A DNA stretch of 64,000 nt from Candidatus Oleimmundimicrobium americanum (GCA_002366545.1 DFBH01000074.1:8913-72912); one strand, 5' to 3'; numbered from the stretch's first letter, positions 27,756 through 37,002 are shown. Notes: generated from the letters alone by a model not told the origin. Numbers and translations: made by a program.

Positions 27756-28277
27756 TTAAACGATTTCTATGGCATCGGCTTCACATACGGCCAAACACTC
27801 GCCACATTTGGTGCACTTTTTATTCTTAATGTAGTAGGGTTTATTGTCCGAAAGATACGAAACCATCTTCTCTCCCACAATTGCATCCTCAGGACAAACC
27901 TCTTTACAAGCTCCGCAAATCGTACATTTCTCGGAATTTATCTGGTAACTCACAATAGTTTCACAAGATTTTTGAGCGCAATACTTGTCCTTTATGTGTT
28001 CTTCGTATTCATTTTTAGATGAGGACAATGAGTCCTTTACAAAAGTAGCCGCGTCCTTACCCAGTTTGCATCGAGCAGTATCCACGATATAAGAAGATAT
28101 TTCATCGAGCAAAACAATGTCTTCTTCTTCTCCTTTTCCATTTGTAATTCTCTCTAAAACATCGATCATTCGCACCGTTCCAAGCATACAGGGCAGGCAC
28201 TTACCGCACATCTTATCCTTGGCAAATCCCTTTAAGAATTCAAGTACTATCAAGACCGGGCAACCATCGCTGCTCAT
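27756..28277 (-). CDS. Free-standing NuoF C-terminal domain with 2[4Fe-4S] ferredoxin
   Basis: 173 residues that align to only the last third of NuoF2 upstream: KMCGKCLPCMLGTVRM matches the N3 cluster segment ESCGKCPPCRIGTHEM, then a helical linker with IKDKYCAQKSC (NuoF2: IRDKYCPAGQC), then two ferredoxin motifs (CTICGACKEVCPEDA, CTKCGECLAVCEADA). The FMN- and NAD-binding parts are absent by design: the start has a clean ATGA overlap with nuoF2 and no decay is visible. It reads as a partial duplication kept as a separate iron-sulfur subunit of the complex. I know no standard name for it. Confidence 0.85.
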   Translation of the reverse strand: MSSDGCPVLIVLEFLKGFAKDKMCGKCLPCMLGTVRMIDVLERITNGKGEEEDIVLLDEISSYIVDTARCKLGKDAATFVKDSLSSSKNEYEEHIKDKYCAQKSCETIVSYQINSEKCTICGACKEVCPEDAIVGEKMVSYLSDNKPYYIKNKKCTKCGECLAVCEADAIEIV

Positions 28278-30172
28278 GTAGCCACCTCCTGCTTACCGGT
28301 AGGAGTAGATTTTCGTTCAAACTGCCTCACAACACAACCGGTCGGGCATACTCCTATACAAGCCCCGCACTTTTCACAATATGATAAATCGATATAGAAT
28401 CTGTCTCGCTCTTCCACAATCGCGTCAAAAGCACACGCCTCCTTGCAAAGGCCGCAAAGAAGACAATCCTCCTCGTTTATCCGGTAATGGCCAAGTGCCG
28501 CACATTGCCCAGCCGGACAATATTTATCCCTTATGTGAGCTTCATACTCATCTCTAAAATATTTAATGGTTGAAAGCACGGGATTGGGTGCACTCTTACC
28601 TAAACCACATAGAGCAGTTTCTTGAATATGTTTGCCGATGCTTTCCAAACGCTCAATATCTCCTTCTTCACCCTTGCCTTCGACAATTCTACTTAAAATC
28701 TCAAGCATCTCATGTGTCCCAATCCTGCAAGGCGGACATTTCCCGCAGGATTCCACCTGCGTGAAAGAGAGAAAATATCTTGCTAATTCAACCATGCAGT
28801 CGGACTCATCCATCACGACAAGTCCACCGGAGCCCATCATAGCCCCAGCTTCTGTTAATGAATCAAAGTCAACGAATAAATCCAAATATTCTTTTGGAAG
28901 ACAACCGCCGCTAGGCCCTCCTGTCTGAACAGCTTTAAACTCTTTATCTCCCAAGATGCCACCGCCTATATCATAGACAATTTCCCGAATGGTTATTCCC
29001 ATGGGAACCTCAATAAGACCAGTGTTCTTCACTTTTCCGGTAAGAGCAAATATTTTGGTTCCCGGAGAACCCTTCGTGCCTATGGAAGTGTACCAATCCG
29101 CTCCCTTAATTATTATTGGGGGAACATTAGCAAAGGTTTCAACATTATTTAACACGGTGGGTTTATCCCATAGCCCTCTCTCCACAGAACGAGGAGGAGT
29201 GGTTCGAGGCATTCCCCTTTTGCCCTCGATAGAAAACATGAGTGCCGTCGATTCTCCACAAATGAAAGCTCCCGCCCCACGTTTTATTTCCAAATCGAAA
29301 TCAAAACCACTCCCAAGGATATTTTCACCCAAAAGACCAATCTCTCTCGCTTGGTTAATGGCTATTGTTAGATTATCAACCGCCAAGGGATATTCTTGTC
29401 TTACATATATAAATCCCTCTTTGCAATTGCCCAGAGCATAGGCTCCTATTATCATGCCTTCGATGACAGAATGAGGATCACCCTCCAAAACACTTCTATC
29501 CATAAAGGCCCCCGGGTCACCTTCGTCACCGTTGCAAACAATATACTTTACGTCACCTTTTGTTCTTCGACCGCCTTCCCACTTTCTTCCCGCAGGAAAA
29601 CCTGCCCCACCTCGACCTCTTAAATTAGATTTTTTAACCTCTTTTATCACTTCTTCCGGGGTCATATCATTTAAAACTTTTGCCAACGCTTCATAGCCAC
29701 TGGCCACTATGTAATCTTCTATATTGATAGGATCAACATGGCCACAATTCCTTAAAACTATCCTATGCTGTTTACCATAAAAGGAAATTTCCTCTTCTTT
29801 AACAGCAAGTTCGCCGATGACAGGATCAACCACTTGCAACCGATCAACGACCTTGCCGCGATTTATTGTAAGGTCAACTATTTTCGCCGCATCAAATGGA
29901 TCAACCTTTTGATAAAAAACATCTAAGGGCTCCACAATTACAACAGGACCTTTTTCGCACAATCCCTGGCAACCCGTGGGTCTTATCTCAAAATCGATGC
30001 CTTGTTTGACGGCTTCCGCTTTGAAGGCCTCAACAACCTTTTGTGCACCGGAAGCGCGGCATCCTGTCCCGCTGCAGACCCGAACTATCGTCTTTTTCTG
30101 CTTCGCTCTTTCGCTACATATTTTTTTTCTCAAGACACTTAGTTCATTAGGGCTTTTAAACTTACTCATCAT
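28274..30172 (-). CDS. NuoF/HydB-like FMN, NAD(P)H-binding subunit (second copy, acs operon)
   Basis: About 632 residues. N-terminal thioredoxin-like [2Fe-2S] domain (CSGTGCRASG, CQGLCEKGP), NuoF core (LRGRGGAGFPAGRKW, CNGDEGDPGAFMDRS, GAGAFICGESTALM), SLBB domain, N3 cluster (ESCGKCPPCRIG), and a C-terminal two-cluster ferredoxin (CLLCGLCKEAC, CEKCGACIGVC). This is the same HydB/Bfu-type layout as the copy at 7445. ATG at 30172 (and 30169) follows aaggaag and overlaps the nuoE2 stop; the longer frame to 30202 has no ribosome site. It is co-transcribed with AcsD upstream and CODH/ACS downstream. Confidence 0.92.
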   Translation of the reverse strand: MMSKFKSPNELSVLRKKICSERAKQKKTIVRVCSGTGCRASGAQKVVEAFKAEAVKQGIDFEIRPTGCQGLCEKGPVVIVEPLDVFYQKVDPFDAAKIVDLTINRGKVVDRLQVVDPVIGELAVKEEEISFYGKQHRIVLRNCGHVDPINIEDYIVASGYEALAKVLNDMTPEEVIKEVKKSNLRGRGGAGFPAGRKWEGGRRTKGDVKYIVCNGDEGDPGAFMDRSVLEGDPHSVIEGMIIGAYALGNCKEGFIYVRQEYPLAVDNLTIAINQAREIGLLGENILGSGFDFDLEIKRGAGAFICGESTALMFSIEGKRGMPRTTPPRSVERGLWDKPTVLNNVETFANVPPIIIKGADWYTSIGTKGSPGTKIFALTGKVKNTGLIEVPMGITIREIVYDIGGGILGDKEFKAVQTGGPSGGCLPKEYLDLFVDFDSLTEAGAMMGSGGLVVMDESDCMVELARYFLSFTQVESCGKCPPCRIGTHEMLEILSRIVEGKGEEGDIERLESIGKHIQETALCGLGKSAPNPVLSTIKYFRDEYEAHIRDKYCPAGQCAALGHYRINEEDCLLCGLCKEACAFDAIVEERDRFYIDLSYCEKCGACIGVCPTGCVVRQFERKSTPTGKQEVAT

Positions 30173-30677
30173 TCTCTTCCTTTTTATTTTTAAGAATTGC
30201 AATTATCTTCTTCGGATTTTTCTCTCTTGAAACTTCTTCGTTTACCACCACAACAGGGGCAAGGGCACAACACCCCACACAACTTACCGTTTCAAGCGTG
30301 AACTCAAAGTCGTCGGTCGTCTCGCCGGCTTTTATGCCAAGCTCTTCTTCTAGTCCTTCAAGAATTATCTTTGAACCGCGAACGTGACAAGCCGTGCCCG
30401 TGCAAACTTTAATTATATTTTTGCCTCGCGGAGTGAAATAAAAATGCGCGTAAAACGAGGCCACTCCATAAACGTGAGCCAGAGATAAATCAAATTCATC
30501 AGCGATGACTCCAATCGCTTCTCCGGGCAAAAAACCAAATTCTTTCTGAACATCTTGAAGAGCGTGTACAAGCACCCCTCTTCTGCCTTTATATTTTTTT
30601 AAAAGCTCACAAACGCGACCCGTATCTACTTGAACTTTTACATCTTCCTTCTTGGTATTGCATGCGCAACCGCACAT
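30162..30677 (-). CDS. NuoE/HydC-like [2Fe-2S] subunit (second copy, acs operon)
   Basis: 171 residues. It has an N-terminal Cys pattern MCGCAC and the helical NuoE domain (LVHALQDVQKEFGFLPGEA). The [2Fe-2S] ligands are CTGTAC near residue 88 and CVGCC near residue 130. It is parallel to the copy at 10058 but clearly diverged, so this is an old paralogue rather than a recent duplication. It pairs with nuoF2 (11-bp overlap) and lies 15 bp after acsD. Confidence 0.93.
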   Translation of the reverse strand: MCGCACNTKKEDVKVQVDTGRVCELLKKYKGRRGVLVHALQDVQKEFGFLPGEAIGVIADEFDLSLAHVYGVASFYAHFYFTPRGKNIIKVCTGTACHVRGSKIILEGLEEELGIKAGETTDDFEFTLETVSCVGCCALAPVVVVNEEVSREKNPKKIIAILKNKKEENDE

Positions 30678-30692
30678 CGCTATCCCTCCAAA

Positions 30693-31631
30693 TTAGCCCA
30701 TGAGCTCGTCTATGAGTTTTTTTGTTAGTTTAACTGCTTCCGGATGTCTCATTACCAGGATATCGCCTCCAGCGATTAACATGCTGGCAGCGGTCATAAA
30801 CTCCCAGAGAATTCCCCTCTTTTCAGGATCCCCCCAGCTTGGTTCATCTTCGGTCTTTGCTTCTTTAGCCTTCCAAACTTCTCTGCCAAAATCGCAAAAC
30901 ATCGGCATTTGAGTCATCTCATCATTTTGCTGAAGAGCTGCAAGCCTTAACCTTTCCATGATTGAATAGACATACTCCAACCCATAGCCCAGGGCTGCAC
31001 CGCTGGGATCCATTACCAAATGATCGGCATCCAATCCCAACTGCGTCATTAAAATGTTCAACTGTTTGGCCATGTTTACATCTATTGGAGAAAGCCCTGA
31101 AACATTGTGTTTATAACCAATGGCCGCAGCCGTAATTTGTTTATAGTTATCTTCCTGAGAGGGGCCCAATATAACCTTGTGCCCTTCCGCAACCTCGGCA
31201 ACTTTTTTCAAAAGTTCCCCGTCTTTCTCAATGTTTCCACTACCATAAATACATATGGGAATGGAAACAGCCTCGATGACCGCCTTGACGGTTTCAGCAG
31301 CTTTTGCCGAATCTCTGTTTTCACCGTTTGGATCGGTGCTTATAAGCCGCAAAGAAATCATCTCTGCCCCATATTCATCCTGGCATTTTTTGGCCCAAGC
31401 AACGGGGTCGTTTAACACATCCTTAAATGGCTCAAGAACAACGCTCGACCAATTATCCGGAGCTACATCATAAACTTCCATAGCAATAATCGGCTTTTTG
31501 GGCATCTCGCCTTCGAAAAAATGAAATGGGAGCGTGGTTTCCCCACCAACCGCAACTTGATTGCCTTCCTTGCCCACAACAACCTCACGAATTTTTCCTT
31601 GATATGTATCTACTGGTGCCTGAAATGCCAT
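30693..31631 (-). CDS. acsD: Corrinoid/iron-sulfur protein small subunit (CODH/ACS delta)
   Basis: About 312 residues, a TIM barrel that pairs with AcsC and helps hold the cobamide. Visible family stretches include PIIAMEVYDVAPDNW, WAKKCQDEYGAEMISLRL, MDPSGAALGYGLEYVYSIM, and PMFCDFGREVW near the C-terminus. ATG at 31631 (MAFQAPVDTYQGK) follows a strong aaaggag site; 14 extra in-frame codons upstream lack one. It is downstream of folD by 44 bp and heads the NuoEF-FdhA-like/CODH block. Confidence 0.96.
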   Translation of the reverse strand: MAFQAPVDTYQGKIREVVVGKEGNQVAVGGETTLPFHFFEGEMPKKPIIAMEVYDVAPDNWSSVVLEPFKDVLNDPVAWAKKCQDEYGAEMISLRLISTDPNGENRDSAKAAETVKAVIEAVSIPICIYGSGNIEKDGELLKKVAEVAEGHKVILGPSQEDNYKQITAAAIGYKHNVSGLSPIDVNMAKQLNILMTQLGLDADHLVMDPSGAALGYGLEYVYSIMERLRLAALQQNDEMTQMPMFCDFGREVWKAKEAKTEDEPSWGDPEKRGILWEFMTAASMLIAGGDILVMRHPEAVKLTKKLIDELMG

Positions 31632-31675
31632 TTCTATCTCCTTTCGAAACCAAATTTTTATATCTTTCCGCAACT

Positions 31676-32524
31676 TTATGCCTGCATTCTAGCCGCTTTA
31701 ATTGTATTCTTTAAAAGCATTGTTATCGTCATCGGCCCAACACCACCCGGAACGGGCGTTATGGCAAACGCTTTCTTGCTCGCACTTTCAAACTCTACAT
31801 CACCCGCAAGCTTTCCGTTTTCAAGACGGTTTACGCCAACATCAATGACAACAGCTCCCTCTTTGAGCATATCTCCCTTTATCATCTCCGGTCTTCCCAC
31901 AGCCGCAATAACGACATCGGCCCTTCTTGTATGAAAGCTCAAGTCCTTCGTCTTCGAATGGCAAATGGTAACCGTCGCGCTCTTAGATAACAACATCAGC
32001 GATATCGGTTTGCCAACAATATTGCTCCTGCCGACCACCACCGCCTCTTTCCCCTTCAAATCTATTCCTGAATGCTCAAGCAAAACCATTATTCCGTGCG
32101 GAGTGCAGGGAAGAAACGTATCTTCTCCTATAACCAGCTTCCCAATATTTTCTGGATGGAAACCATCCACATCCTTGGCGGAGTCTATGGCATAAAGAAC
32201 TTTTTTCTCATCAATTTGTTTGGGCAATGGAAGTTGCACCAGTATTCCATTTATTTTGTCATCTTTATTTAGCCTCGCCATTAAATTTAGCAATTCTTCC
32301 TCGGAGGTGTCTTCCGGCAAATCATATTTCTCCGAATAAATACCAACTTGAGCACATCCTTTTTCTTTTTGACCAACGTAAACTTTGGAGGCAGGATCTT
32401 TCCCAACAATAACAACCGCCAAACCGGGCACAATGCCTTCTTTTTTCAATTGTGCTACCTCATCTACCATCTTTTGTCGTATCGAGGCAGCAATGGCCTT
32501 CCCATCGATAATCTTTGCCGACAT
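31676..32524 (-). CDS. folD: Bifunctional methylene-THF dehydrogenase / methenyl-THF cyclohydrolase
   Basis: 282 residues, standard FolD length. It converts formyl-THF-derived methenyl-THF to methylene-THF, covering both middle steps of the methyl branch, which explains why no fchA is seen. Motifs: YVGQKEKGCAQVGI (catalytic lysine in YVxxK), GILVQLPLPKQID (the QLPLP signature), PCTPHGIMVLLEH, VVVGRSNIVGKPIS (NAD(P) site) and PVPGGVGPMTITMLL. It lies between cooC2 and acsD in the same direction. Confidence 0.97.
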   Translation of the reverse strand: MSAKIIDGKAIAASIRQKMVDEVAQLKKEGIVPGLAVVIVGKDPASKVYVGQKEKGCAQVGIYSEKYDLPEDTSEEELLNLMARLNKDDKINGILVQLPLPKQIDEKKVLYAIDSAKDVDGFHPENIGKLVIGEDTFLPCTPHGIMVLLEHSGIDLKGKEAVVVGRSNIVGKPISLMLLSKSATVTICHSKTKDLSFHTRRADVVIAAVGRPEMIKGDMLKEGAVVIDVGVNRLENGKLAGDVEFESASKKAFAITPVPGGVGPMTITMLLKNTIKAARMQA

Positions 32525-32545
32525 TTCGTTGCTCCTTTCAAATTT

Positions 32546-33304
32546 TTAAAGCTTAAGCTCACCCATTAAATTCGAGATTGCTCGAAAAGCGCCGGAGTCA
32601 TCGGGCAATTCAAAAATCGGCCCTTTTTCCAAATCTATCTCCAAAATCCGCTCGTCCAGAGGCACAATCCCCAGAAGCTCAAGGTTTAATCTCTCAATTT
32701 CATGTTTTAAAACCGGATTCAGCTCAATATCAGGAACACGATTTATTATTAAATGTGTTTTTTTGACTTTAAGCTCAAGTTCTCTGGCCAAATCCTTAAT
32801 TTTAGCAGCCGCCCGAATTGCTCGTGGACTCGTATCCGAAACCAGCAAAAGGTGATCAACTTCATAGGTCGTTCGTCTGCTTAAGTGCTCCATTCCCGCC
32901 TCGTTATCCATAATCACGTAGCGGTAATTTTTCGCCAATATATCCATATACTTTCTTAAAATATTGTTTACGTAGCAATAACAACCGGGCCCTTCTGGCC
33001 GGCCCATAACCAATAAATCAAAACCATTCGCCTCAACCAAAATTTCTTGAACTTTAAGCTCTAAATAAGCATCCTTGGGCATCCCCGGTGGAATTGAGCC
33101 AACATTTTTGGTTATATCTTCTCTCACGCCCCCGATTGAATTTTCCACTTCTACACCGAGAACCTCATTTAAATTGGAATTCGCATCCGCATCCACAGCC
33201 AAAATTGGAGTCATCTTTTTCTCCAGCAAATACTTAATTATCAAGCCGCTTACGGTTGTTTTCCCGGTGCCACCTTTACCCGCAACCGCTATAGTAGAAG
33301 TCAT
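32546..33304 (-). CDS. cooC: CooC/AcsF-type nickel-insertion ATPase (copy 2)
   Basis: 252 residues. Deviant Walker A KGGTGKTT near residue 9, AVDADANSNLNEV, the interface CXC motif as GPGCYCYVN near residue 108, and Walker B VIMDNEAGMEHLSRRT. It matures CODH or ACS by nickel loading. Only moderately similar to the copy at 10601, so they probably serve different clients. It sits between acsV and folD, in the acs operon proper, making AcsF-like service of ACS the more likely job. Confidence 0.92.
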   Translation of the reverse strand: MTSTIAVAGKGGTGKTTVSGLIIKYLLEKKMTPILAVDADANSNLNEVLGVEVENSIGGVREDITKNVGSIPPGMPKDAYLELKVQEILVEANGFDLLVMGRPEGPGCYCYVNNILRKYMDILAKNYRYVIMDNEAGMEHLSRRTTYEVDHLLLVSDTSPRAIRAAAKIKDLARELELKVKKTHLIINRVPDIELNPVLKHEIERLNLELLGIVPLDERILEIDLEKGPIFELPDDSGAFRAISNLMGELKL

Positions 33305-33318
33305 AAATTCACCACTTA

Positions 33319-35238
33319 TTATTTATTTTCTAACTTTTTCATCACCATTGGGAACAATTCAATATTCGTGTGGGGTAAGAACAAAGCTGAGATATATTTA
33401 TCCATAAAGTTTACGTCGGCACTTAATTCCAGATAGGTCATCTTCTCCGCCACCTTTTTTGCTTCATTTAAAATCTCTTTCGATAAGGAGCCAATGCTTG
33501 CTCCGGCAAGAGAACCGTTACCCACAAACTTTACCTTCTCAAATGAATATTCGGGCAAAAGACCTATCATTTGAACCCGCTCAATTTCCAGATAATTGCC
33601 AAAGGCCCCAGCGATGAAAATTTCCTCAACATTTGACATATCTACATTAACACTCTCAAGTAAGATACTTATCCCGGCAAAAATAGCTGCTTTGGCTCTT
33701 ATTAAATTATCAATATCCACTTCAGCAACAACTATGTCCTGACCGTTGACTGCCTCGCCGGCCCACGCTAAAACGTACTCGAGACCGTGCTCGCCTTCCC
33801 TTATCCGTGGACTATCTATTCCTGGATTTATCTTTCCCCTTTGGTCAACTATCCGGCTTAAAAACATCTCGGCTAAAGCATCGATAAGCCCTGAGCCACA
33901 GATACCGGCTGGTTTTGACTGACCAATGGTTAAAATCATTGGCTCGTAATTGTTTCGATCGATACGAATCTGCTCAATCGCACCCTTGGTTGCCCTCATA
34001 CCATGTTTAACTCCTCCACCTTCAAAGGCGGGGCCAGCTGAGCAAGAACAGGCAACTAACCAATCAGCATTTCCAAGAACAATCTCCCCGTTGGTTCCAA
34101 TATCTATATACAACGTTAGTTTATCGGAACGAGACATTCCTGAAGCAAGAACACCCGCTACAATGTCCCCGCCAACATAGCTGGCAACACAAGGAAAACA
34201 GTGCGCGTAAGTATCTTCTAAAACATCTATCCCAAATTCTTTCGCCTTAATCCAAGAAAAATTGGTCGTCGTGGGAACATAGGGTGCTTCTCTTATATGT
34301 TTGGGAGTCAATCCCAGAAGCAAGTGAGTCATGATGGTATTCCCCGCAAGAACCAAGCAAGAAATATCGGAAAATTCAACCCCTGACCGGCTCACCAACT
34401 TCGCTATAAGCTCATTTATTGTACCGACAACCAACGACTGTAATTTAACAAGCCCGTCCTTCTTATTGGAAAATACCATTCTTGAAATTACATCTTCGCC
34501 ACAGCTAACTTGAGCATTGTAATCAGACTCCTGAGACAAAACCACACACTCATTTAAGTCTATTAAGCGAGCTCCTATGGTAGTGGTCCCAACATCAATG
34601 GCCACGGCGTAATTCTTTTTGGCGGTATCGCCCGGTTCAATCTTGACAATCTTCGCCCTCAAATCTGATTCAAGCAAAGTCACCGTAACTCGCCAATCTG
34701 CTTCCCTAAGAATCCGGGCCATGTACTTTAAAACTGAAAGGTCAGCATCTACCGCCGCTCTCAAACCATGATCTTTACTTAAAGTGCGTCTTATTCTTCG
34801 CAGGTCATCCATGTTATCACTTAGTACCGGCGGAACCATTTCGATATAGAACTTTCTAATCGGCGGATGTCTTTGCCAACTTGAAAGGTACTCTTTCCAA
34901 CCACGCGCGGATAATATATGTGACTCAGGAAGCTTCTCCCTCTCAACAAACTTTCCCGGACGAGACTCGGGAGGAATCCTTACCTCTAAATCGCTCTTAA
35001 TTTCAGAGAGACAAGCCAAAACATAACCCTGCTCGATTTCTTTAGTTGTCAATCTGCTTGTTGGTTTTTGCTCAACAACGCCTTTTTCGATAATTACCCG
35101 GCATTTTCCGCAAGTTCCATCTCCACCGCAAGAGGCGCTGATGCTAACTTCGGCGGCCATAGCAGCACGTAAAAGATTTTCTCCTTCTTCCACTTCAACC
35201 TGTTTATTATCCGGATAGAAAACCACCTTGTGTTTCAT
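33319..35238 (-). CDS. acsV: Reductive activator of the corrinoid/iron-sulfur protein (RACo)
   Basis: 639 residues. An N-terminal [2Fe-2S] ferredoxin (CGGDGTCGKC, residues 36-46, with a later Cys in VLACLSE) is joined by a linker to a large ASKHA-fold ATPase domain: AIDVGTTTIGARLID (phosphate 1), LYIDIGTNGEIVLGN, GICGSGLIDALAEM, and FIAGAFGNYLEIE. RACo uses ATP to reduce inactive Co(II) in AcsCD back to Co(I). Length and domain order match the family. It is second in the operon, 18 bp after fhs. Confidence 0.95.
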   Translation of the reverse strand: MKHKVVFYPDNKQVEVEEGENLLRAAMAAEVSISASCGGDGTCGKCRVIIEKGVVEQKPTSRLTTKEIEQGYVLACLSEIKSDLEVRIPPESRPGKFVEREKLPESHILSARGWKEYLSSWQRHPPIRKFYIEMVPPVLSDNMDDLRRIRRTLSKDHGLRAAVDADLSVLKYMARILREADWRVTVTLLESDLRAKIVKIEPGDTAKKNYAVAIDVGTTTIGARLIDLNECVVLSQESDYNAQVSCGEDVISRMVFSNKKDGLVKLQSLVVGTINELIAKLVSRSGVEFSDISCLVLAGNTIMTHLLLGLTPKHIREAPYVPTTTNFSWIKAKEFGIDVLEDTYAHCFPCVASYVGGDIVAGVLASGMSRSDKLTLYIDIGTNGEIVLGNADWLVACSCSAGPAFEGGGVKHGMRATKGAIEQIRIDRNNYEPMILTIGQSKPAGICGSGLIDALAEMFLSRIVDQRGKINPGIDSPRIREGEHGLEYVLAWAGEAVNGQDIVVAEVDIDNLIRAKAAIFAGISILLESVNVDMSNVEEIFIAGAFGNYLEIERVQMIGLLPEYSFEKVKFVGNGSLAGASIGSLSKEILNEAKKVAEKMTYLELSADVNFMDKYISALFLPHTNIELFPMVMKKLENK

Positions 35239-35256
35239 TTAAATACTCTTTTCTTT

Positions 35257-36951
35257 TTAAAATAAGCCAACTATCTTCCCGTTTTCATCTATGTCAATCT
35301 TTGTGCCGGCGGGCACAGAGGGAAGCCCAGGCATTGTCCTCATATCACCACACAGCGGGTACAAGAAACCAGCACCAATCGATGGACGAATATCCCGGAC
35401 GGGTAAACGAAAGTTGCGCGGCCTTCCTTTCAATTTAGGATCGTGAGAAATTGAGAGGTGAGTCTTGGCCATACAAATCGGAAGTTTGTCCCATCCATAC
35501 TCGGTATATAGCTTGATTTTCTTCTCAGCCGTAGGAGAAAAATCGACGCCATCCGCGCCATATATTTTGGTTGCAATGGCCTCAATCTTTTCTTTAACTG
35601 GAGCATCATCAGGATAGAGAAATTTAAAGTTAGACGGCTTATCGCATGCTTTGACAACCGCTTCCGCAAGCTCTTTTCCGCCCTCTCCTCCTTTGGCCCA
35701 AACTTCACTTTTAACAGCGCCTTCCGCTCCAGCGGCAAGCGCGCGCTCACGTATTAAATCTATCTCTTTGTCAGTATCAGTAGTAAACCTGTTGACCGCC
35801 ACAACAACGGGCACGCCAAAGAGTTTCATGTTCTCGATGTGTTTCTCTAAATTCTCGATACCCATAGAGAGAGAATCTAAATCTTCTTGGATAAGCGCAG
35901 GGTCTAATGGTCTTCCAGCAACCACCGTAAACCTCCCGCTATGCATCTTAAGAGCACGAACGGTTGCGACAATCACAACACAGTCCGGTTTTAAGCCGCT
36001 TACGCGACATTTTATGTTCATAAACTTCTCAGCACCACAATCCGCACCGAAGCCGCTTTCCGTTACCACATAATCGGCAAGCTTCAATGCAATTTCATCT
36101 GCAATTATTGAATTGTTGCCATGCGCAATGTTTGCAAAAGGCCCGGCGTGCACAAAGCAAGGTGTATTCTCTGTGGTCTGAATCAAATTTGGCTTAACCG
36201 CCTCTTTCATAAGAGCTGTCATTGCCCCCGCACACTGTAGATCCTCAGCTGTTATGGGTTTCCCGTCATAAGTAAAAGCAACGACTATTCGCCCAAGACG
36301 TTCTCGCAAATCCTCTAAACCGCTGGTGAGAGCAAGTATTGCCATAACTTCAGAGGCAACCGTAATATCAAAACCGGCTTCCCTTGGAATTCCGTTTGCC
36401 TTTCCGCCCAACCCAATAACTATATTTCGAAGAGCCCTGTCGCTCACATCAAGAACTCTATTCCAGCTTATGGTGTTCGGATCAATATTTAACTTGTTTC
36501 TTTTGAGAATATGATTATCTATAAAGGCTGCAAGCAAATTGTTGGCGAGACCCACGGCATGAACATCGCCGGTAAAGTGGAGATTGAAATCTTCCATGGG
36601 CAAAACCTGAGAATAACCACCACCGGCCGCGCCACCCTTGATGCCAAAAACAGGGCCCAGAGAAGGTTGCCTCAAACACGTAGCCACTTTCTTCCCGATT
36701 TTATTTAAACCAAGCGAAAGCCCAATGGTAGTTACGGTCTTACCTTCTCCCAGCGGGGTTGGCGTAATAGCAGTAACATCAATGTACTTACCGTTGGGTT
36801 TACTTTTTAACTTATCTAAAACATCGAGGTTTATCTTCGCCTTATATTTACCATACAGCTCAATTTCGTCTTTTTCCAAACCTAAACCCGCAGCAATGTT
36901 CTCAATTGGCTCAAGTTTTGCTTCCTGGGCAATTTCTAAATCGGTCTTCAC
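35257..36951 (-). CDS. fhs: Formate-tetrahydrofolate ligase
   Basis: 564 residues. ATP-dependent activation of formate to formyl-THF. Motifs: TPTPLGEGKTVTTIGL (P-loop, residues 64-79), LRQPSLGPVFGIKGGAAGGG, HFTGDVHAV, FVHAGPFANIAHGNNS and VTESGFGADCGAEKFMNI. The start is GTG at 36951, with a gaggg site upstream. It is the first gene of the island and immediately follows a candidate sigma-70-type promoter and tandem direct repeats, so the whole acs operon may be controlled here. Confidence 0.97.
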   Translation of the reverse strand: MKTDLEIAQEAKLEPIENIAAGLGLEKDEIELYGKYKAKINLDVLDKLKSKPNGKYIDVTAITPTPLGEGKTVTTIGLSLGLNKIGKKVATCLRQPSLGPVFGIKGGAAGGGYSQVLPMEDFNLHFTGDVHAVGLANNLLAAFIDNHILKRNKLNIDPNTISWNRVLDVSDRALRNIVIGLGGKANGIPREAGFDITVASEVMAILALTSGLEDLRERLGRIVVAFTYDGKPITAEDLQCAGAMTALMKEAVKPNLIQTTENTPCFVHAGPFANIAHGNNSIIADEIALKLADYVVTESGFGADCGAEKFMNIKCRVSGLKPDCVVIVATVRALKMHSGRFTVVAGRPLDPALIQEDLDSLSMGIENLEKHIENMKLFGVPVVVAVNRFTTDTDKEIDLIRERALAAGAEGAVKSEVWAKGGEGGKELAEAVVKACDKPSNFKFLYPDDAPVKEKIEAIATKIYGADGVDFSPTAEKKIKLYTEYGWDKLPICMAKTHLSISHDPKLKGRPRNFRLPVRDIRPSIGAGFLYPLCGDMRTMPGLPSVPAGTKIDIDENGKIVGLF

Positions 36952-37002
36952 AATAAAACCCCTCCCCCGGTTGTTGAGATAAACGTGAACATGAATAAAT
37001 TT

